From contig CAVYXK010000001.1 in assembly GCA_963772445.1 (NCBI GenBank), positions 868,001 through 932,000 of the forward strand: a DNA stretch of 64,000 nucleotides, in the 5' to 3' direction. Position numbers and translations under genes: made by a program. Of the stretch, positions 1-8,928 are shown one piece after another (within the stretch, counting starts at the first letter, position 1; the number at the start of each line of letters is the position of its first letter). The notes below the pieces were generated by a model that saw only the letters and a list, made by a program, of their open reading frames with translations, searched no databases and was not told where the DNA came from. The stretch comes from CAVYXK01 sp963772445 (GTDB taxonomy: Bacteria > Pseudomonadota > Alphaproteobacteria > Acetobacterales > Acetobacteraceae).

Positions 1-1
1 C

Positions 2-610
2 GACCGCAAGGTGCTCGAGGGAAAATGGAGCGACCGGCATGACGGGTTGCCGGCGGAGCTGTCTGGCAAGACCGTGCTGATCGTCGGGTTCGGGCGCATC
101 GGGACGCGTTCGGCCAAGCGCTGCGCCGGGTTCGATATGAACGTGCTGGTCTATGATCCCTATGTGCCGGCGGATACCATCCGCGCGGCCGGGTGGGAGG
201 CAGTGGGCGATCTCGATGCGGCCCTGTCGCGGGCCGATTTCGTCACCATCCATTGCCCGAAGACGCCGGAGACGGTCGGGATGTTCAACGCCGCGCGGCT
301 CGCCCGGATGAAGCGTGGCGCAGCGATCGTGAACACCGCTCGCGGCGGCATCATCGACGAACCGGCGCTGGACGAGGCGCTGACCACCGGGCACCTGTCC
401 GGTGCCGGCCTGGACGTGTTTGAAGCAGAGCCGACGCCGATCTCCAACGGGCTGCTGAAGCTGGAGAATGTTATCACCTCGCCGCACATGGCGGGGGTCA
501 CGGTCGAGTCGGTCGCCGGGATGGGTCGGGTGACGGCGGAGAACATATTGAGCGTGCTTGACGCCAAGCCGAACCGCGACAACGTCATCAACAAGGAAGT
601 ACTCGACTGA
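2..610 (+). CDS. D-isomer-specific 2-hydroxyacid dehydrogenase, 5' end outside window
   Basis: NAD(P)-dependent cytosolic dehydrogenase interconverting 2-hydroxy and 2-oxo acids. The Rossmann motif VGFGRIG lies soon after the window edge, and the C-terminal part carries the family's catalytic-domain signatures: NTARGGIID with the catalytic Arg, GLDVFEAEP with the Glu region, and SPHMAG with the catalytic His. The frame is open to base 2, and a family member has about 310-340 residues, so roughly the first 120 residues (substrate-binding domain) lie upstream. The GTG at 11 is therefore an internal codon, not the start. The exact substrate (phosphoglycerate, glyoxylate/hydroxypyruvate or other) cannot be told from this half. 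Confidence 0.9.
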   Translation, partial: DRKVLEGKWSDRHDGLPAELSGKTVLIVGFGRIGTRSAKRCAGFDMNVLVYDPYVPADTIRAAGWEAVGDLDAALSRADFVTIHCPKTPETVGMFNAARLARMKRGAAIVNTARGGIIDEPALDEALTTGHLSGAGLDVFEAEPTPISNGLLKLENVITSPHMAGVTVESVAGMGRVTAENILSVLDAKPNRDNVINKEVLD

Positions 611-629
611 CCCTGCTGGAGTCACGCCG

Positions 630-1208
630 ATGCCGCAGCCTGACCATATCTCAAAGCTTGGCGTGCCCGATCCGGATGGGCTCGATGACGATCTGCGCGC
701 GATCTGGCGCAAGTGCGTCGACAAGCTGGGCTTCGTGCCGAACGTGTACAGCGCCTACAGCCTGAAGCAGCAGCGGCTGCGCAACTTCATGGCGATGTAC
801 AACGAGGTGATGCTGTCGGAGTCCGGCCTATCGAAGCTGGAGCGGGAGATGGTGGCGGTTGTCGTCTCGTCGGCCAACCGCTGCTATTACTGCCTGGTCG
901 CGCATGGTGCGGCGGTGCGCCTTCTGTCGGGTGATCCCGAGCTCGGCGAGATGATGGCGCATAGTTATCGCGTGGCGAAGCTCGATCGGCGGCAGCGGGC
1001 GATGCTGGACTTCGCCTGGAAGCTGACCACGACACCGTGGTTGGTCGATGAGGCCGACCGGGACGCGCTGCGTGCGGCGGGGCTGACAGAGGGAGACATT
1101 TTCGATCTGGCGGAGACTGTGGCGTTCTTCAATCTGTCGAATCGGATGGCGTCGGCGACCGATATGATGCCGAATACCGAGTACCACCGCATTGCTCGGG
1201 GAGCGTAG
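630..1208 (+). CDS. Peroxidase-related enzyme, AhpD/carboxymuconolactone decarboxylase-like
   Basis: A 192-residue all-helical AhpD-superfamily protein. The motif CYYCLVAHG near residue 88 is the CxxC plus downstream His arrangement of AhpD-like thiol peroxidases, and the flanking sequence matches the uncharacterised peroxidase-related family. The frame is open from 558, but I place the start at ATG 630 because GGAG lies about 10 bases upstream and the residues before it are low-complexity read-through of the preceding gene's end. It follows the dehydrogenase by 19 bases and may be cotranscribed. The physiological substrate is unknown. Confidence 0.85.
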   Translation: MPQPDHISKLGVPDPDGLDDDLRAIWRKCVDKLGFVPNVYSAYSLKQQRLRNFMAMYNEVMLSESGLSKLEREMVAVVVSSANRCYYCLVAHGAAVRLLSGDPELGEMMAHSYRVAKLDRRQRAMLDFAWKLTTTPWLVDEADRDALRAAGLTEGDIFDLAETVAFFNLSNRMASATDMMPNTEYHRIARGA

Positions 1209-1224
1209 CAGCCCCTGCACGGAG

Positions 1225-1319
1225 CACCCTCACCCGCCACGCCGCGCGTGGCGACCTCTCCCGCGGAGCGGGAGAGGTGGGCTGGCTGCGCCTCACGCGG
1301 AGCGGGAGAGGTGGGTTTA
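1225..1319. repeat. Intergenic GC-rich palindromic repeat
   Basis: Between two convergent genes, the string GCGGAGCGGGAGAGGTGG occurs twice (about 1263-1280 and 1298-1315) next to the complementary motif CGACCTCTCCCGC. The same family, built from a C-rich arm, a CG-rich turn and a G-rich arm, recurs at 33594-33640 and 49292-49345 and around the IS481 insertion at 26.6/28.0 kb. It may help terminate the convergent transcripts. Confidence 0.6.
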
Positions 1320-1320
1320 G

Positions 1321-1956
1321 TTAGCCACGCGACAGCGCCTCAGTCTTCTCCTGCAAGCTGGCCTCCAGCGCCGGCGCGCCGCCCTTGTTGAGCAACGCGC
1401 TGAAATCGGAGCGTTGTACGGCGACGCGGCTGATCGAGCCGTCGGCCAGCACATCAACCGCCCTCCAGCCGGAATCCGTCTTCTGCATCACGTAGTCCAG
1501 CGTGTGCGGTGTGCCTGCTTGGGGAATGATCTTCGAGCTCACTACCTGGCGGCCATCGCTGAGCGCGCGGGCGGTCGGGTCGACCACGAAGCGCTGCCCG
1601 TCATAGCTGTCGAAATTCTCAACATAGGAGGCAATCGTGTAACGCCGGAATGCTGCCAGCAAGGCCGCCTGCTGTTCGCTCGTCAGCGCTGACCAGCCCA
1701 GCCCGACCGAGAACTTCAGAACGTTGGGCAGATCGAACGCCTGGTCGATGGCCGGTGCGAGCATATCGGCCCGCTGCTGAAAGGGAGTGTGCTTCCCAGC
1801 TTTCATGATCCCGATCAGCGCCTGATCGAGCGCGTCAATCGGCGTCACGGGGCTATCGCTCGCCGACTCCGCCCGCGCCGAGGCGAATGGAAGCGTGAAC
1901 AGAAGCGCCGCCGACAGGCGCAACACGGCGCGACGAGGCTGTAGCACGAATGGCAT
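1321..1956 (-). CDS. MlaC/Ttg2D-like (HpnM-type) periplasmic phospholipid-binding protein
   Basis: A 211-residue secreted protein. Residues 1-30 form a signal peptide (RRAVLR, then a hydrophobic core ending in ASARAE). The mature part has the MlaC hallmarks: a helical N-terminal half with FDLPNVLKFSVGLGWSAL, then RYTIASYVENF near residue 107, and a C-terminal half with VDVLADGSISRV. MlaC proteins ferry phospholipids between outer and inner membrane; in alphaproteobacteria the HpnM variant belongs to hopanoid gene clusters. No other mla or hpn gene is adjacent, so assignment to the HpnM branch is inference. Confidence 0.85.
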   Translation of the reverse strand: MPFVLQPRRAVLRLSAALLFTLPFASARAESASDSPVTPIDALDQALIGIMKAGKHTPFQQRADMLAPAIDQAFDLPNVLKFSVGLGWSALTSEQQAALLAAFRRYTIASYVENFDSYDGQRFVVDPTARALSDGRQVVSSKIIPQAGTPHTLDYVMQKTDSGWRAVDVLADGSISRVAVQRSDFSALLNKGGAPALEASLQEKTEALSRG

Positions 1957-2067
1957 GATCTTCCTCTGGCTATCCCGCCCTGATATGGGATAAGACTGGA
2001 CGGGGCGAGGAGGGCCGCACCCGCTTCTCCTCCCGCCAACGTGATGTAACGTGTTGTCGCAATCGCA

Positions 2068-3357
2068 ATGCAGGCGCCCCGCTTGCGCTCTGTGTTCGCT
2101 ATCTCCTACGGTACATTTCGGTCCCCATTCGAGGCTGCTCGATTGTCCGTGATACCCGCCGCTCTCGCCGCGGCCGACGCACTGGCCGGCCGCGTCGGAC
2201 TGCTCGATCGTCTGATCGAGCCGGAGCAGCTTATTGCCCTCGCAGAGCGCCGGTCAGGCCTCCACGACTTCGGCGATGCGCCGTTCCATCAACCGTTGCG
2301 GCGGCTACTGACCGCCGGGGTCGACGAGGCCGCGCTCAGTCTGGTCGGACGCTTCGCCCTGCGCTGGGACGCGCTGCGCTTCCTCATTAATCTGCTCCGG
2401 CTCCGAGCTGCCGAATCGCACGTCCCGGCGATTCTGGACACCCCGGTCGAGACGCCAATCTTCATCACTGGCTTCCCCCGCAGCGGCACCACCTTTCTCC
2501 AGCGGCTGCTGCTGGGGGACCCGACCAACCAGGCTCCACGCGTCTGGCAAACGGTTGATCCGTACCCAGTGGCCGGGTCTGATGACGCGATCCGGCGAGT
2601 CTCGCAACAGTTGCGGGTCTTCGAGCTGCTCGCACCGGAGTTTCGTAGCCTGCACCCGTTGCACGCTGAGTCGCCGCAGGAATGCTCCGAAATCACCGCG
2701 CACGTGTTCCGCAGCCTGCGATTCGATACAACCTATCGCATCCCGTCCTATCGGAGCTGGCTCGATCGCGACGGCCACTTGCCGGCGTACCGGTTCGAGC
2801 GTCGGTTCCTGCAGCACCTTGCGCATCGCTACGGTGCAGCGCGCTGGGTTCTGAAATGCCCCGACCACCTGTTCGCACTGGACGATCTTCGCGCGGCATT
2901 TCCGGATGCCCGGATCATCTTCGTGCATCGCGATCCGCTGAAGGTGCTCGTGTCAGTGGCGAAGCTCACCGAGGTGCTGCGCCGGCCGTTCTCGCGCCGG
3001 GTGGATCGGATTGAGATCGGCCGACAGGAGAGCGCGCGCTGGCTGGATGGGGCAGAGCGGATGATCCGCGCGTGCCAGCAGAACCGGTTCATAGAGCCTA
3101 TCTGCCACGTGCAATATCGCGATCTCATCGCTGATCCCCTGCACACAGTCACGCGCGTCTATCAACATTTCGGTCTGGAGCTGGATGACACCGCGGCATC
3201 GCGCGTATCGCGCGCCGTGGCCCGACATCCGAACGGCGGCTACGGCCGTCACACATATCGCTTCGAGGATCACGGCTTGGATCGGGATGCCGAGGCCGAG
3301 AAATTCGGCGCTTACATGAAGTTCTTCGACATCAGTCGTGAACCCCGCCAGCCCTAG
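2068..3357 (+). CDS. Sulfotransferase family protein
   Basis: A 429-residue sulfotransferase-fold enzyme expected to move a sulfuryl group from PAPS to an unknown acceptor. The 5'-phosphosulfate-binding loop is GFPRSGTTF at about residues 135-143, and the 3'-phosphate-binding region is IFVHRDPLKVLVS at about 284-296. The first 130 residues form an additional helical domain seen in the larger bacterial sulfotransferases. Start ATG 2068 has no good Shine-Dalgarno, so a slightly later start is possible. It is divergent from the MlaC-like gene and convergent with the M20 gene. Confidence 0.88.
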   Translation: MQAPRLRSVFAISYGTFRSPFEAARLSVIPAALAAADALAGRVGLLDRLIEPEQLIALAERRSGLHDFGDAPFHQPLRRLLTAGVDEAALSLVGRFALRWDALRFLINLLRLRAAESHVPAILDTPVETPIFITGFPRSGTTFLQRLLLGDPTNQAPRVWQTVDPYPVAGSDDAIRRVSQQLRVFELLAPEFRSLHPLHAESPQECSEITAHVFRSLRFDTTYRIPSYRSWLDRDGHLPAYRFERRFLQHLAHRYGAARWVLKCPDHLFALDDLRAAFPDARIIFVHRDPLKVLVSVAKLTEVLRRPFSRRVDRIEIGRQESARWLDGAERMIRACQQNRFIEPICHVQYRDLIADPLHTVTRVYQHFGLELDDTAASRVSRAVARHPNGGYGRHTYRFEDHGLDRDAEAEKFGAYMKFFDISREPRQP

Positions 3358-3358
3358 G

Positions 3359-3377
3359 GCGGAATTTTATTCCGCCG
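3359..3377. terminator. Hairpin between convergent sulfotransferase and M20 genes
   Basis: GGCGGAATTTTATTCCGCC folds into an 8-bp perfect stem with a 3-nt loop. It lies directly after the sulfotransferase stop (3357) and overlaps the TAA of the opposing M20 gene at 3367-3369. There is no long T-run, so it may be a weak bidirectional terminator or simply transcript-end protection. Confidence 0.5.
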
Positions 3378-4551
3378 TCCCTGCCGTCTCCCGTGCCAGC
3401 CTGCGCTCGACCAGACGGGCGAACAGCGCCGAGCCATAAAGGATCGCCTCGTCGTTGAAATTGTATTTGGGGTTGTGCACCGGTGAACTCTGCTCACCGT
3501 TGCCGATGTTGATATAGGCGCCCGGCACCTGCTCCAGCATGAAGCTGAAATCCTCCGATGCCACCGCTGGGGGCTTGTTGCGATCCACATTCTCCTCCCC
3601 AACCAACTCGGTGGCGATATTGGCGATCTCCTGCGTGTGCTCGGGATGGTTGATCAGCGGCGCAAAGATCAGTCGGAAATCGACCGAGGCGGCGGCACCG
3701 AACCCGGCAGCGATGTTGGGCACCAGGCGCTGCATCGCCTGCTCGATCAGCGTCATCGTCTCGCGCCGCATGGTCCGGGCGGTGCCGGACAGGGTCGTGG
3801 TCTCCGGGATCACGTTGTAGGCGTCGCCACCCTGGATGCGCGTGACGCTGAGCACCGCGGTATCTCGCGGCGGCACGTTGCGCGCCACGACGGATTGCAG
3901 CGCGGCGCCGATATGGCAGGCGACCAGCACTGGATCGATGCTCTCCTCTGGCCGAGCGCCATGCGCGCCGCGGCCGGTCACGACGATGTCGAAGAACGCA
4001 CCGCCGGCCATCGCCGCGCCCGGGGTGATCGCATACTGGCCGACCGGCGTGCCGGGGCGGTTGTGCAGACCGAACACCGCATCGCAGGGAAAGCGCTGGA
4101 ACAACCCATCCTTCAGCATTGCCAGCGCGCCGCCGATGCCTTCTTCCCCCGGCTGGAAGATGAAATGCACTGTACCGCTGAAGTTGCGCGTCTCGGCCAG
4201 GTAGCGAGCGGCGCCCAGCAGCACGGTGGTGTGCCCGTCATGACCGCAGGCGTGCATCGTGCCGCGATTGCGACTGGCATAAGAAAGGCCGGTGGCTTCC
4301 TCGATCGGCAGAGCATCCATGTCGGCGCGCAGCCCGACCCGCCCGTGCCCGTTGCCGGAGCGCAGAACCCCGACGACGCCGGTCCCGCCGATGCCGCGAT
4401 GCACCTCGATGCCCCACTCCGTCAGCTTCTGCGCCACGATGTCCGCCGTGCGATGCTCCTGCAGCCCGAGCTCCGGGTTGGCGTGGATGTCGCGGCGGAG
4501 CTCGGTCAGCTCGGCGTGGTAGCGGCGGATCTGGTCAATTGCGGTGGGCAT
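3367..4551 (-). CDS. M20 family metallo-amidohydrolase (hippurate/N-acyl-amino-acid hydrolase type)
   Basis: A 394-residue cytosolic hydrolase that removes an acyl or similar group from an amide. Metal-binding signatures are visible: MHACGHDGHTT at about residues 96-106, QPGEEG near 137, and a C-terminal ASEDFSFMLE with the last metal ligand region. Length and order match hippurate hydrolase/amidohydrolases. The ATG (4549-4551) lies one base beyond the repaired TGA of the P450 (4553-4555), so the two form one operon with the P450 upstream. The natural substrate is unknown. Confidence 0.92.
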   Translation of the reverse strand: MPTAIDQIRRYHAELTELRRDIHANPELGLQEHRTADIVAQKLTEWGIEVHRGIGGTGVVGVLRSGNGHGRVGLRADMDALPIEEATGLSYASRNRGTMHACGHDGHTTVLLGAARYLAETRNFSGTVHFIFQPGEEGIGGALAMLKDGLFQRFPCDAVFGLHNRPGTPVGQYAITPGAAMAGGAFFDIVVTGRGAHGARPEESIDPVLVACHIGAALQSVVARNVPPRDTAVLSVTRIQGGDAYNVIPETTTLSGTARTMRRETMTLIEQAMQRLVPNIAAGFGAAASVDFRLIFAPLINHPEHTQEIANIATELVGEENVDRNKPPAVASEDFSFMLEQVPGAYINIGNGEQSSPVHNPKYNFNDEAILYGSALFARLVERRLARETAGTAE

Positions 4552-4552
4552 C

Positions 4553-5969
4553 TCAGGCTGCGTCCTTTGTCATTTGAGCGGGTGATTGCGGGGTGAAGCG
4601 GTTGCGAAGTCGGAATCCCGGGTGATGGTCCGGTTGCGTGGTGACGATGGCGACCGGCAGAACCGGGCGGGAGTCGTCCAGCGTGACCTCGAAAGCCTGA
4701 AATCAGAGTGGCTAGCACCAGCGTCGCTTCCGCCAGAGCAAATTGCGCGCCGACGCAGACCCGTGGCCCGGCACCGAACGGGAGATAGGCGAAGCGTGGC
4801 GGCGGAGGGGCGTCGGGCAGGAAGCGTGTGGGGTCGAAGCGTTCCGGATCGCTCCACAGCCGGCGATGGCGGTGCAACACCCAGGGGGCAATCATCAAGA
4901 TCGCGCCGGCCGGAATGTCGATGTCGCCCGCACGATCGGCGTCGATCGCTGCGCGGGCAAGCGTGAAGGCGGGCGGGTAGAGGCGTAGCGCCTCGCTGAC
5001 TACGGCGCGGGTGTATACGAGATGCTCCAGCGCCTCGGCGGCGTTTTCCGGTCCCAGGTCCAGCGCCTCGACCTCGGCGGCGATGCGCTGTTGCTCGACC
5101 GGGGCGTGGCACAGCAGGGTCAATGCCCAGAACAGGGTCACCGCGGTGGTCGCGTGGCCGGCCAGCATCATCGTCGCCGTTTGGTCGCGAAGCTGGTCGT
5201 GGCTGAAACCTTTGCCGGTCTCGGGGTCACGCGCGGCCCGTAACAGATCGAACAGGTCGCGCGCCTCAGCCGGCGGCGGCATCGCCATCCGTGTGCGCAT
5301 GATCTCCTCCATGAACCGCATCCAGCGTCTCTGGAAGCGGTACCGGAACAGATCACGGATGGTCGGGACGGTGGATGGCAGCAGCAGGTCCCACAGGTGC
5401 GGACGTGCCCAGCGCAGGCCGTATTCCATGATCTGGGCGCGCAACTCCGTGCCGAACTGCCGCATCTCCAAAGAGAACATCGAACGGCCGGCGATCTCGA
5501 GGGCGGTCTCCTCCATCGCCGCGAGCAGATCCACCGGCCCGTCGGCCTGCGCAGCCAGAGACGCGACGGTTTCCTGCGCCACGGCAGCGATGTGACGCGC
5601 CAGGATCGGAATGCTCCGTGGCGCTAGCGCCGGTGCGATGGTGCGTCGCTGCAGCCGCCAGTCCTCGCCTTCGCTTAGCAGCAGCCCTTTGCCGGTGATA
5701 GGCCGCAGGATGCGGACCGACGCCGGGGACCGGCGATAGTTCGTATGATTCTCCACCAGCACGCGGTGGATCGCCGCAGGGCTGTTCAGCAGCATGTAGG
5801 TGCGCCCGAACAGCCGTCGCGTGCGCACCTCCTGCTCGTACGCCGCCGCGGGCCACATCGTCAGGGCATTGGTGCGGATGGCACGGAGGAAGCCGGAGAA
5901 GGAGAGTTCGCTGCTCGGCATCGGCGGGGACGGCGGCGCGTACAAGGCGGCGGTTGTCATGCCGCCCAA
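4553..5969 (-). pseudogene. Cytochrome P450 with a one-base frameshift near the C-terminus
   Basis: Heme monooxygenase of about 471 residues once repaired. The I-helix AGHATT is at residues 270-275, the ExxR motif EALR at 326-329, and the heme loop FGAGPRVCVG at 398-407 with Cys405 as iron ligand. After residue about 423 the uninterrupted frame changes to a Pro/Arg/His-rich tail and runs on to 4506, inside the M20 gene. Dropping one A from the AAA at 4700-4702 restores LATLIQAFEVTLDD, a normal P450 C-terminus, and a TGA at 4553-4555 that abuts the M20 start. All catalytic motifs lie before the shift. The first ATG at 5969 is used; an in-frame ATG at 5960 is also possible. It may be a real mutation or an assembly error. 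Confidence 0.85.
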
Positions 5970-6071
5970 GCTACCTTGGTGGCGACGTGCGTGCCAGAAG
6001 GGCGCGGCTGGTCGCCGGCTTACCGATGGGTATAATCATGCGGCGGATCGTTCATTAGGGGAGACAGGCAG

Positions 6072-7241
6072 ATGAGCTTGAAAGGGGCTGCGTATATCGC
6101 GGGCGCGTTGGAGCACCCGACGCGCAAGGCGCCCGACAAGTCGGTGGCGCTGCTGCACGCCGAGTGCGCCAAGGGCGCGTTGGACGATGCAGGGCTGACC
6201 AAGGACGACGTGGACGGGTATTTCTGCGCCGGTGACGCGCCCGGCATGGGCCCGCTCTCGATGGTCGATTACCTGAACCTGAACGTCCGCCACGTCGATG
6301 CCACCGATATCGGCGGCTCGTCTTATCTGATGCTGGTCGCGCATGCCGCCGAGGCGATCGCCGCCGGCCGCTGCAACGTCGCGCTGATCACGCTGGCCGG
6401 GCGTCCACGCAGCGAGGGCCAGGCGACCGGCACGGCGCCGCGTGCCGGGAATCCGGCGCAGCCCGACATGCAGTTCGAGTATCCCTACGCCCCGACCGTG
6501 GCGAACATGTACGCGATGTGCGCGCAACGCCATATGCACGAATATGGCACCACCAGCGAACAGCTCGCCTGGATCAAGGTCGCCGCGTCGCACCACGCGC
6601 AGTACAACGAGCACGCGATGCTGCGCGACGTGGTCACGGTGCAGGACGTGGTGAACTCGCCGATCATCGCCAGCCCGCTGCACCGGCTGGATTGCTGCGT
6701 CATCACCGACGGCGGTGGCGCCCTGGTGGTGGTGAAGCCGGAGATCGCCCGTAGCCTGAAGCGCCCGAAGGTCAAAGTGATCGGCATGGGCGAGCATCCG
6801 AAGGGCCAATTCGCCGGAGCTGTCGATCTGACCTATTCGGGCGCTCGTTGGTCCGGTCCGGCCGCCTTCGAGATGGCCGGAGTGAAGCCGGCGGACATCA
6901 AATACGCCTCGATCTACGACAGCTTCACGATCACCGTGTTGATGCAGATCGAGGACCTTGGCTTCTGCGAGAAAGGCCAGGGCGGCAAGTTCGTTGCCGA
7001 CGGCAACCTGATCTCGGGCCAGGGGAAACTCCCGTTCAACACCGATGGCGGCGGGCTCTGCAACAACCACCCCGCCAATCGCGGCGGCATTACCAAGGTG
7101 ATCGAGGCCGTGCGTCAGCTCCGCGGCGAGGCGCACCCCAAGGTGCAGGTGCCGAACTGCAATCTTGCGCTGGCGCACGGCACCGGCGGGTCGCTCGGCA
7201 CGCGGCACGGCTCGGCGACGCTGATCATGGAACGGGAGTAA
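6072..7241 (+). CDS. Thiolase-family protein (SCP-x/Ltp2-like)
   Basis: A 389-residue thiolase-fold protein with the C-terminal signature LAHGTGGSLGTRHG and the central KYASIYDSFTI segment seen in SCP-x/lipid-transfer thiolases. The usual N-terminal nucleophilic Cys context is instead DIGGSSYLMLVAHAAEA, with no Cys, so ordinary Claisen chemistry looks unlikely. In actinobacteria, Ltp2-type thiolases lacking that Cys act with a DUF35 partner as retro-aldolases removing steroid side chains; the DUF35 gene follows here by 5 bases. Assignment as an aldolase is therefore a family-based inference. The gene is divergent from the P450. Confidence 0.88.
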   Translation: MSLKGAAYIAGALEHPTRKAPDKSVALLHAECAKGALDDAGLTKDDVDGYFCAGDAPGMGPLSMVDYLNLNVRHVDATDIGGSSYLMLVAHAAEAIAAGRCNVALITLAGRPRSEGQATGTAPRAGNPAQPDMQFEYPYAPTVANMYAMCAQRHMHEYGTTSEQLAWIKVAASHHAQYNEHAMLRDVVTVQDVVNSPIIASPLHRLDCCVITDGGGALVVVKPEIARSLKRPKVKVIGMGEHPKGQFAGAVDLTYSGARWSGPAAFEMAGVKPADIKYASIYDSFTITVLMQIEDLGFCEKGQGGKFVADGNLISGQGKLPFNTDGGGLCNNHPANRGGITKVIEAVRQLRGEAHPKVQVPNCNLALAHGTGGSLGTRHGSATLIMERE

Positions 7242-7246
7242 GGGCG

Positions 7247-7645
7247 ATGGCGTATCAGCAGCGCAAGATCGGATTCGTCGGCACGCCGGAAGCGAACCCC
7301 GAGACCAAGCCGTTCTGGGACGGCTGCGCGCAAGGCAAGCTCATGCTGGCGAAATGCGTCGATACCGGCAAGTTCATCTGGTACCCGCGCAGCATCTCGC
7401 CTTACACGCTGGGCAAGGTCGAGTGGGTGCAGGCGAGCGGCAAGGGCAAGATCTACTCGTTCAGCGTGATGAAGCGCGCCGAGGTGCCCTATGCCATTGC
7501 CTACGTCACGCTGGACGAGGGGCCGACGATGATGACCAACATCGTCGATTGCGATCTCGACAGCATCCGGATCGGCCAGCCGGTGACAGTGAAATTTGTT
7601 CCCAGCGAAGGCAGCCCGCCTATGCCGATGTTCACTCCGGCCTGA
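7247..7645 (+). CDS. DUF35 OB-fold / zinc-ribbon-type partner protein
   Basis: A 132-residue protein with a DUF35 arrangement: N-terminal helix with ETKPFWDGCAQGKLML, a rubredoxin-like segment around KCVDTGKFIWYPR, and a C-terminal OB fold (GKGKIYSFSVM through VTVKFVPSEG). The zinc ribbon is degenerate because only one of the expected four cysteines (Cys of KCVD) remains in the knuckle. Start ATG 7247 follows GGG and lies 5 bases after the thiolase stop. DUF35 proteins bind acyl-CoA and are needed for activity of partner thiolases or aldolases. Confidence 0.88.
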   Translation: MAYQQRKIGFVGTPEANPETKPFWDGCAQGKLMLAKCVDTGKFIWYPRSISPYTLGKVEWVQASGKGKIYSFSVMKRAEVPYAIAYVTLDEGPTMMTNIVDCDLDSIRIGQPVTVKFVPSEGSPPMPMFTPA

Positions 7646-7655
7646 GCGCGCAGCG

Positions 7656-7735
7656 CGCGTTCCTCAGCGCTCTCTGCGTCTTTGCGGTCGGTCTTTCGGA
7701 GAAGGCTAACCGCAGAGGACGAAAGCCGCTGTCCG
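7656..7735. repeat. Dispersed 'CTCTGCGTCTTTGCGGT' intergenic repeat
   Basis: In the 196-base gap between the DUF35 gene and the convergent glycosyltransferase, CTCTCTGCGTCTTTGCGGT is followed about 30 bases later by its partial inverse TAACCGCAGAGGACG. The arms can form an imperfect hairpin. A related element is at 9410-9488. No coding sequence is seen in 7646-7841. Confidence 0.5.
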
Positions 7736-7841
7736 CTGTCAGTGATGCAGCGCCCGCGCCAGCTCCGCCTTGTTCATATGCGAGCGGCCCGCGATGTTGC
7801 TTCGCCCCCACGGTCGGCGGCGTTAACCCGTCGCTAACAAT

Positions 7842-8852
7842 TCAGGCGTTGGCCTGCCGGATCGCCGATCGGATCAAGGCGATGGCGGCCCGCGGCGAGC
7901 TCACTCGGGCGACTGCACCGCCTGTGCGCCAGTACGCGGCGCCGCGGATGAACCCGGTGGCATAAGCCAGCCGCCACCGCGCGCCGATCAGCCGGGCGCT
8001 ACGGCGCGGCAGCAGGGCGAGCGGCGCGAACAGCACAGCGACTGCCAATCGTCGCGGCAGCTCCCGCCAGACCGCGCCAGGACGGCCGAGCACGCGTCGC
8101 GTTTGCACTGCCGATACACCCTGCCAGTACTGCCGGTTCAACAACCAAGCCGGCGTCAGCCGCGAGGCCTGGATCCGGTGATGCACAGTCAGGCGCAAAT
8201 CGTAGCGCGCCGAGTAGCCAGCCGCCTGCAACCGCCAGGCGAGCTGCACTTCCTCGTCGGACAGCAGCACCGATCCGCTCCGCCCGCTACCTGGGTCAAA
8301 GCCGCCAGCACTGAGCAGTGTCGGGACATGCACCACGAAGATCGCGCCGCAGGGCTCGAGGTTGGGCGGCAAACCGGGGCCACGGTACTCGCCGCTGCCC
8401 TCGACCTCGACGATCGACAGGACGCCGCGCAACGATGGGGGCCACCAAGCCGGTAGCGGAGCTTCCCAGGCGGGCAGCGCGCGCCCCCCGATCAGGGCCG
8501 GAGATGGATGGGTCGCGGCGCAGGCATCCAGGGCTGTCGTGACCAGGTCGGGCTCCGCGAGCGCGTCGTCATCGATATAGCAGATGTACTCGGCGCGGGC
8601 CGCGCGGGCGCCGGCGTTGCGGGCGACGCTGAGACCCGGTTGGTCCACGCGCAACAACCGTGCGTTCGGCATGGCAGCAACCAAGCGCGCCACAACAGCG
8701 GCGGGAACCGGGGCGGAGCCGTTATCGACCACCAGCACCTCGAACAGCTCGGGCGCTGCGGTCTGCCGCTGCAGCGCCCGCAGGCAATCGGCGAGGTAGT
8801 GCGGGCGATTATGCGTGCAGACGCAGATACTGAGGTTCGGGATATTGCCCAT
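7842..8852 (-). CDS. Family 2 glycosyltransferase
   Basis: A 336-residue GT-A fold transferase expected to use a nucleotide sugar. N-terminal CVCTHNRP (10-17) begins the Rossmann-like nucleotide-binding half, VLVVDNGS at 39-46 follows, and the metal-binding acidic cluster is YIDDDAL at 92-98. LLSDEEVQLAWRLQAAGY near residue 200 carries the ED-type catalytic base seen in rhamnosyl/galactofuranosyl-type GT2s. No transmembrane export partner or other polysaccharide gene is adjacent apart from UDP-glucose dehydrogenase 2.6 kb away, so the product is unknown. Confidence 0.88.
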   Translation of the reverse strand: MGNIPNLSICVCTHNRPHYLADCLRALQRQTAAPELFEVLVVDNGSAPVPAAVVARLVAAMPNARLLRVDQPGLSVARNAGARAARAEYICYIDDDALAEPDLVTTALDACAATHPSPALIGGRALPAWEAPLPAWWPPSLRGVLSIVEVEGSGEYRGPGLPPNLEPCGAIFVVHVPTLLSAGGFDPGSGRSGSVLLSDEEVQLAWRLQAAGYSARYDLRLTVHHRIQASRLTPAWLLNRQYWQGVSAVQTRRVLGRPGAVWRELPRRLAVAVLFAPLALLPRRSARLIGARWRLAYATGFIRGAAYWRTGGAVARVSSPRAAIALIRSAIRQANA

Positions 8853-8928
8853 CCATCAAGCCTGAGCTGAACCGGTTGCTGAAATCTTTTACAATTCAGA
8901 GGGAAACCATCATCTGCCTCGGAGTCAA

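Noticed and set aside
3637..4596. 319-residue plus-strand ORF opposite the M20 gene
   Set aside because: Antisense shadow of an intact enzyme gene, Gly/His/Arg-rich without motifs.
6036..7208. 390-residue minus-strand ORF opposite the thiolase
   Set aside because: Antisense shadow; the plus strand encodes all thiolase motifs.
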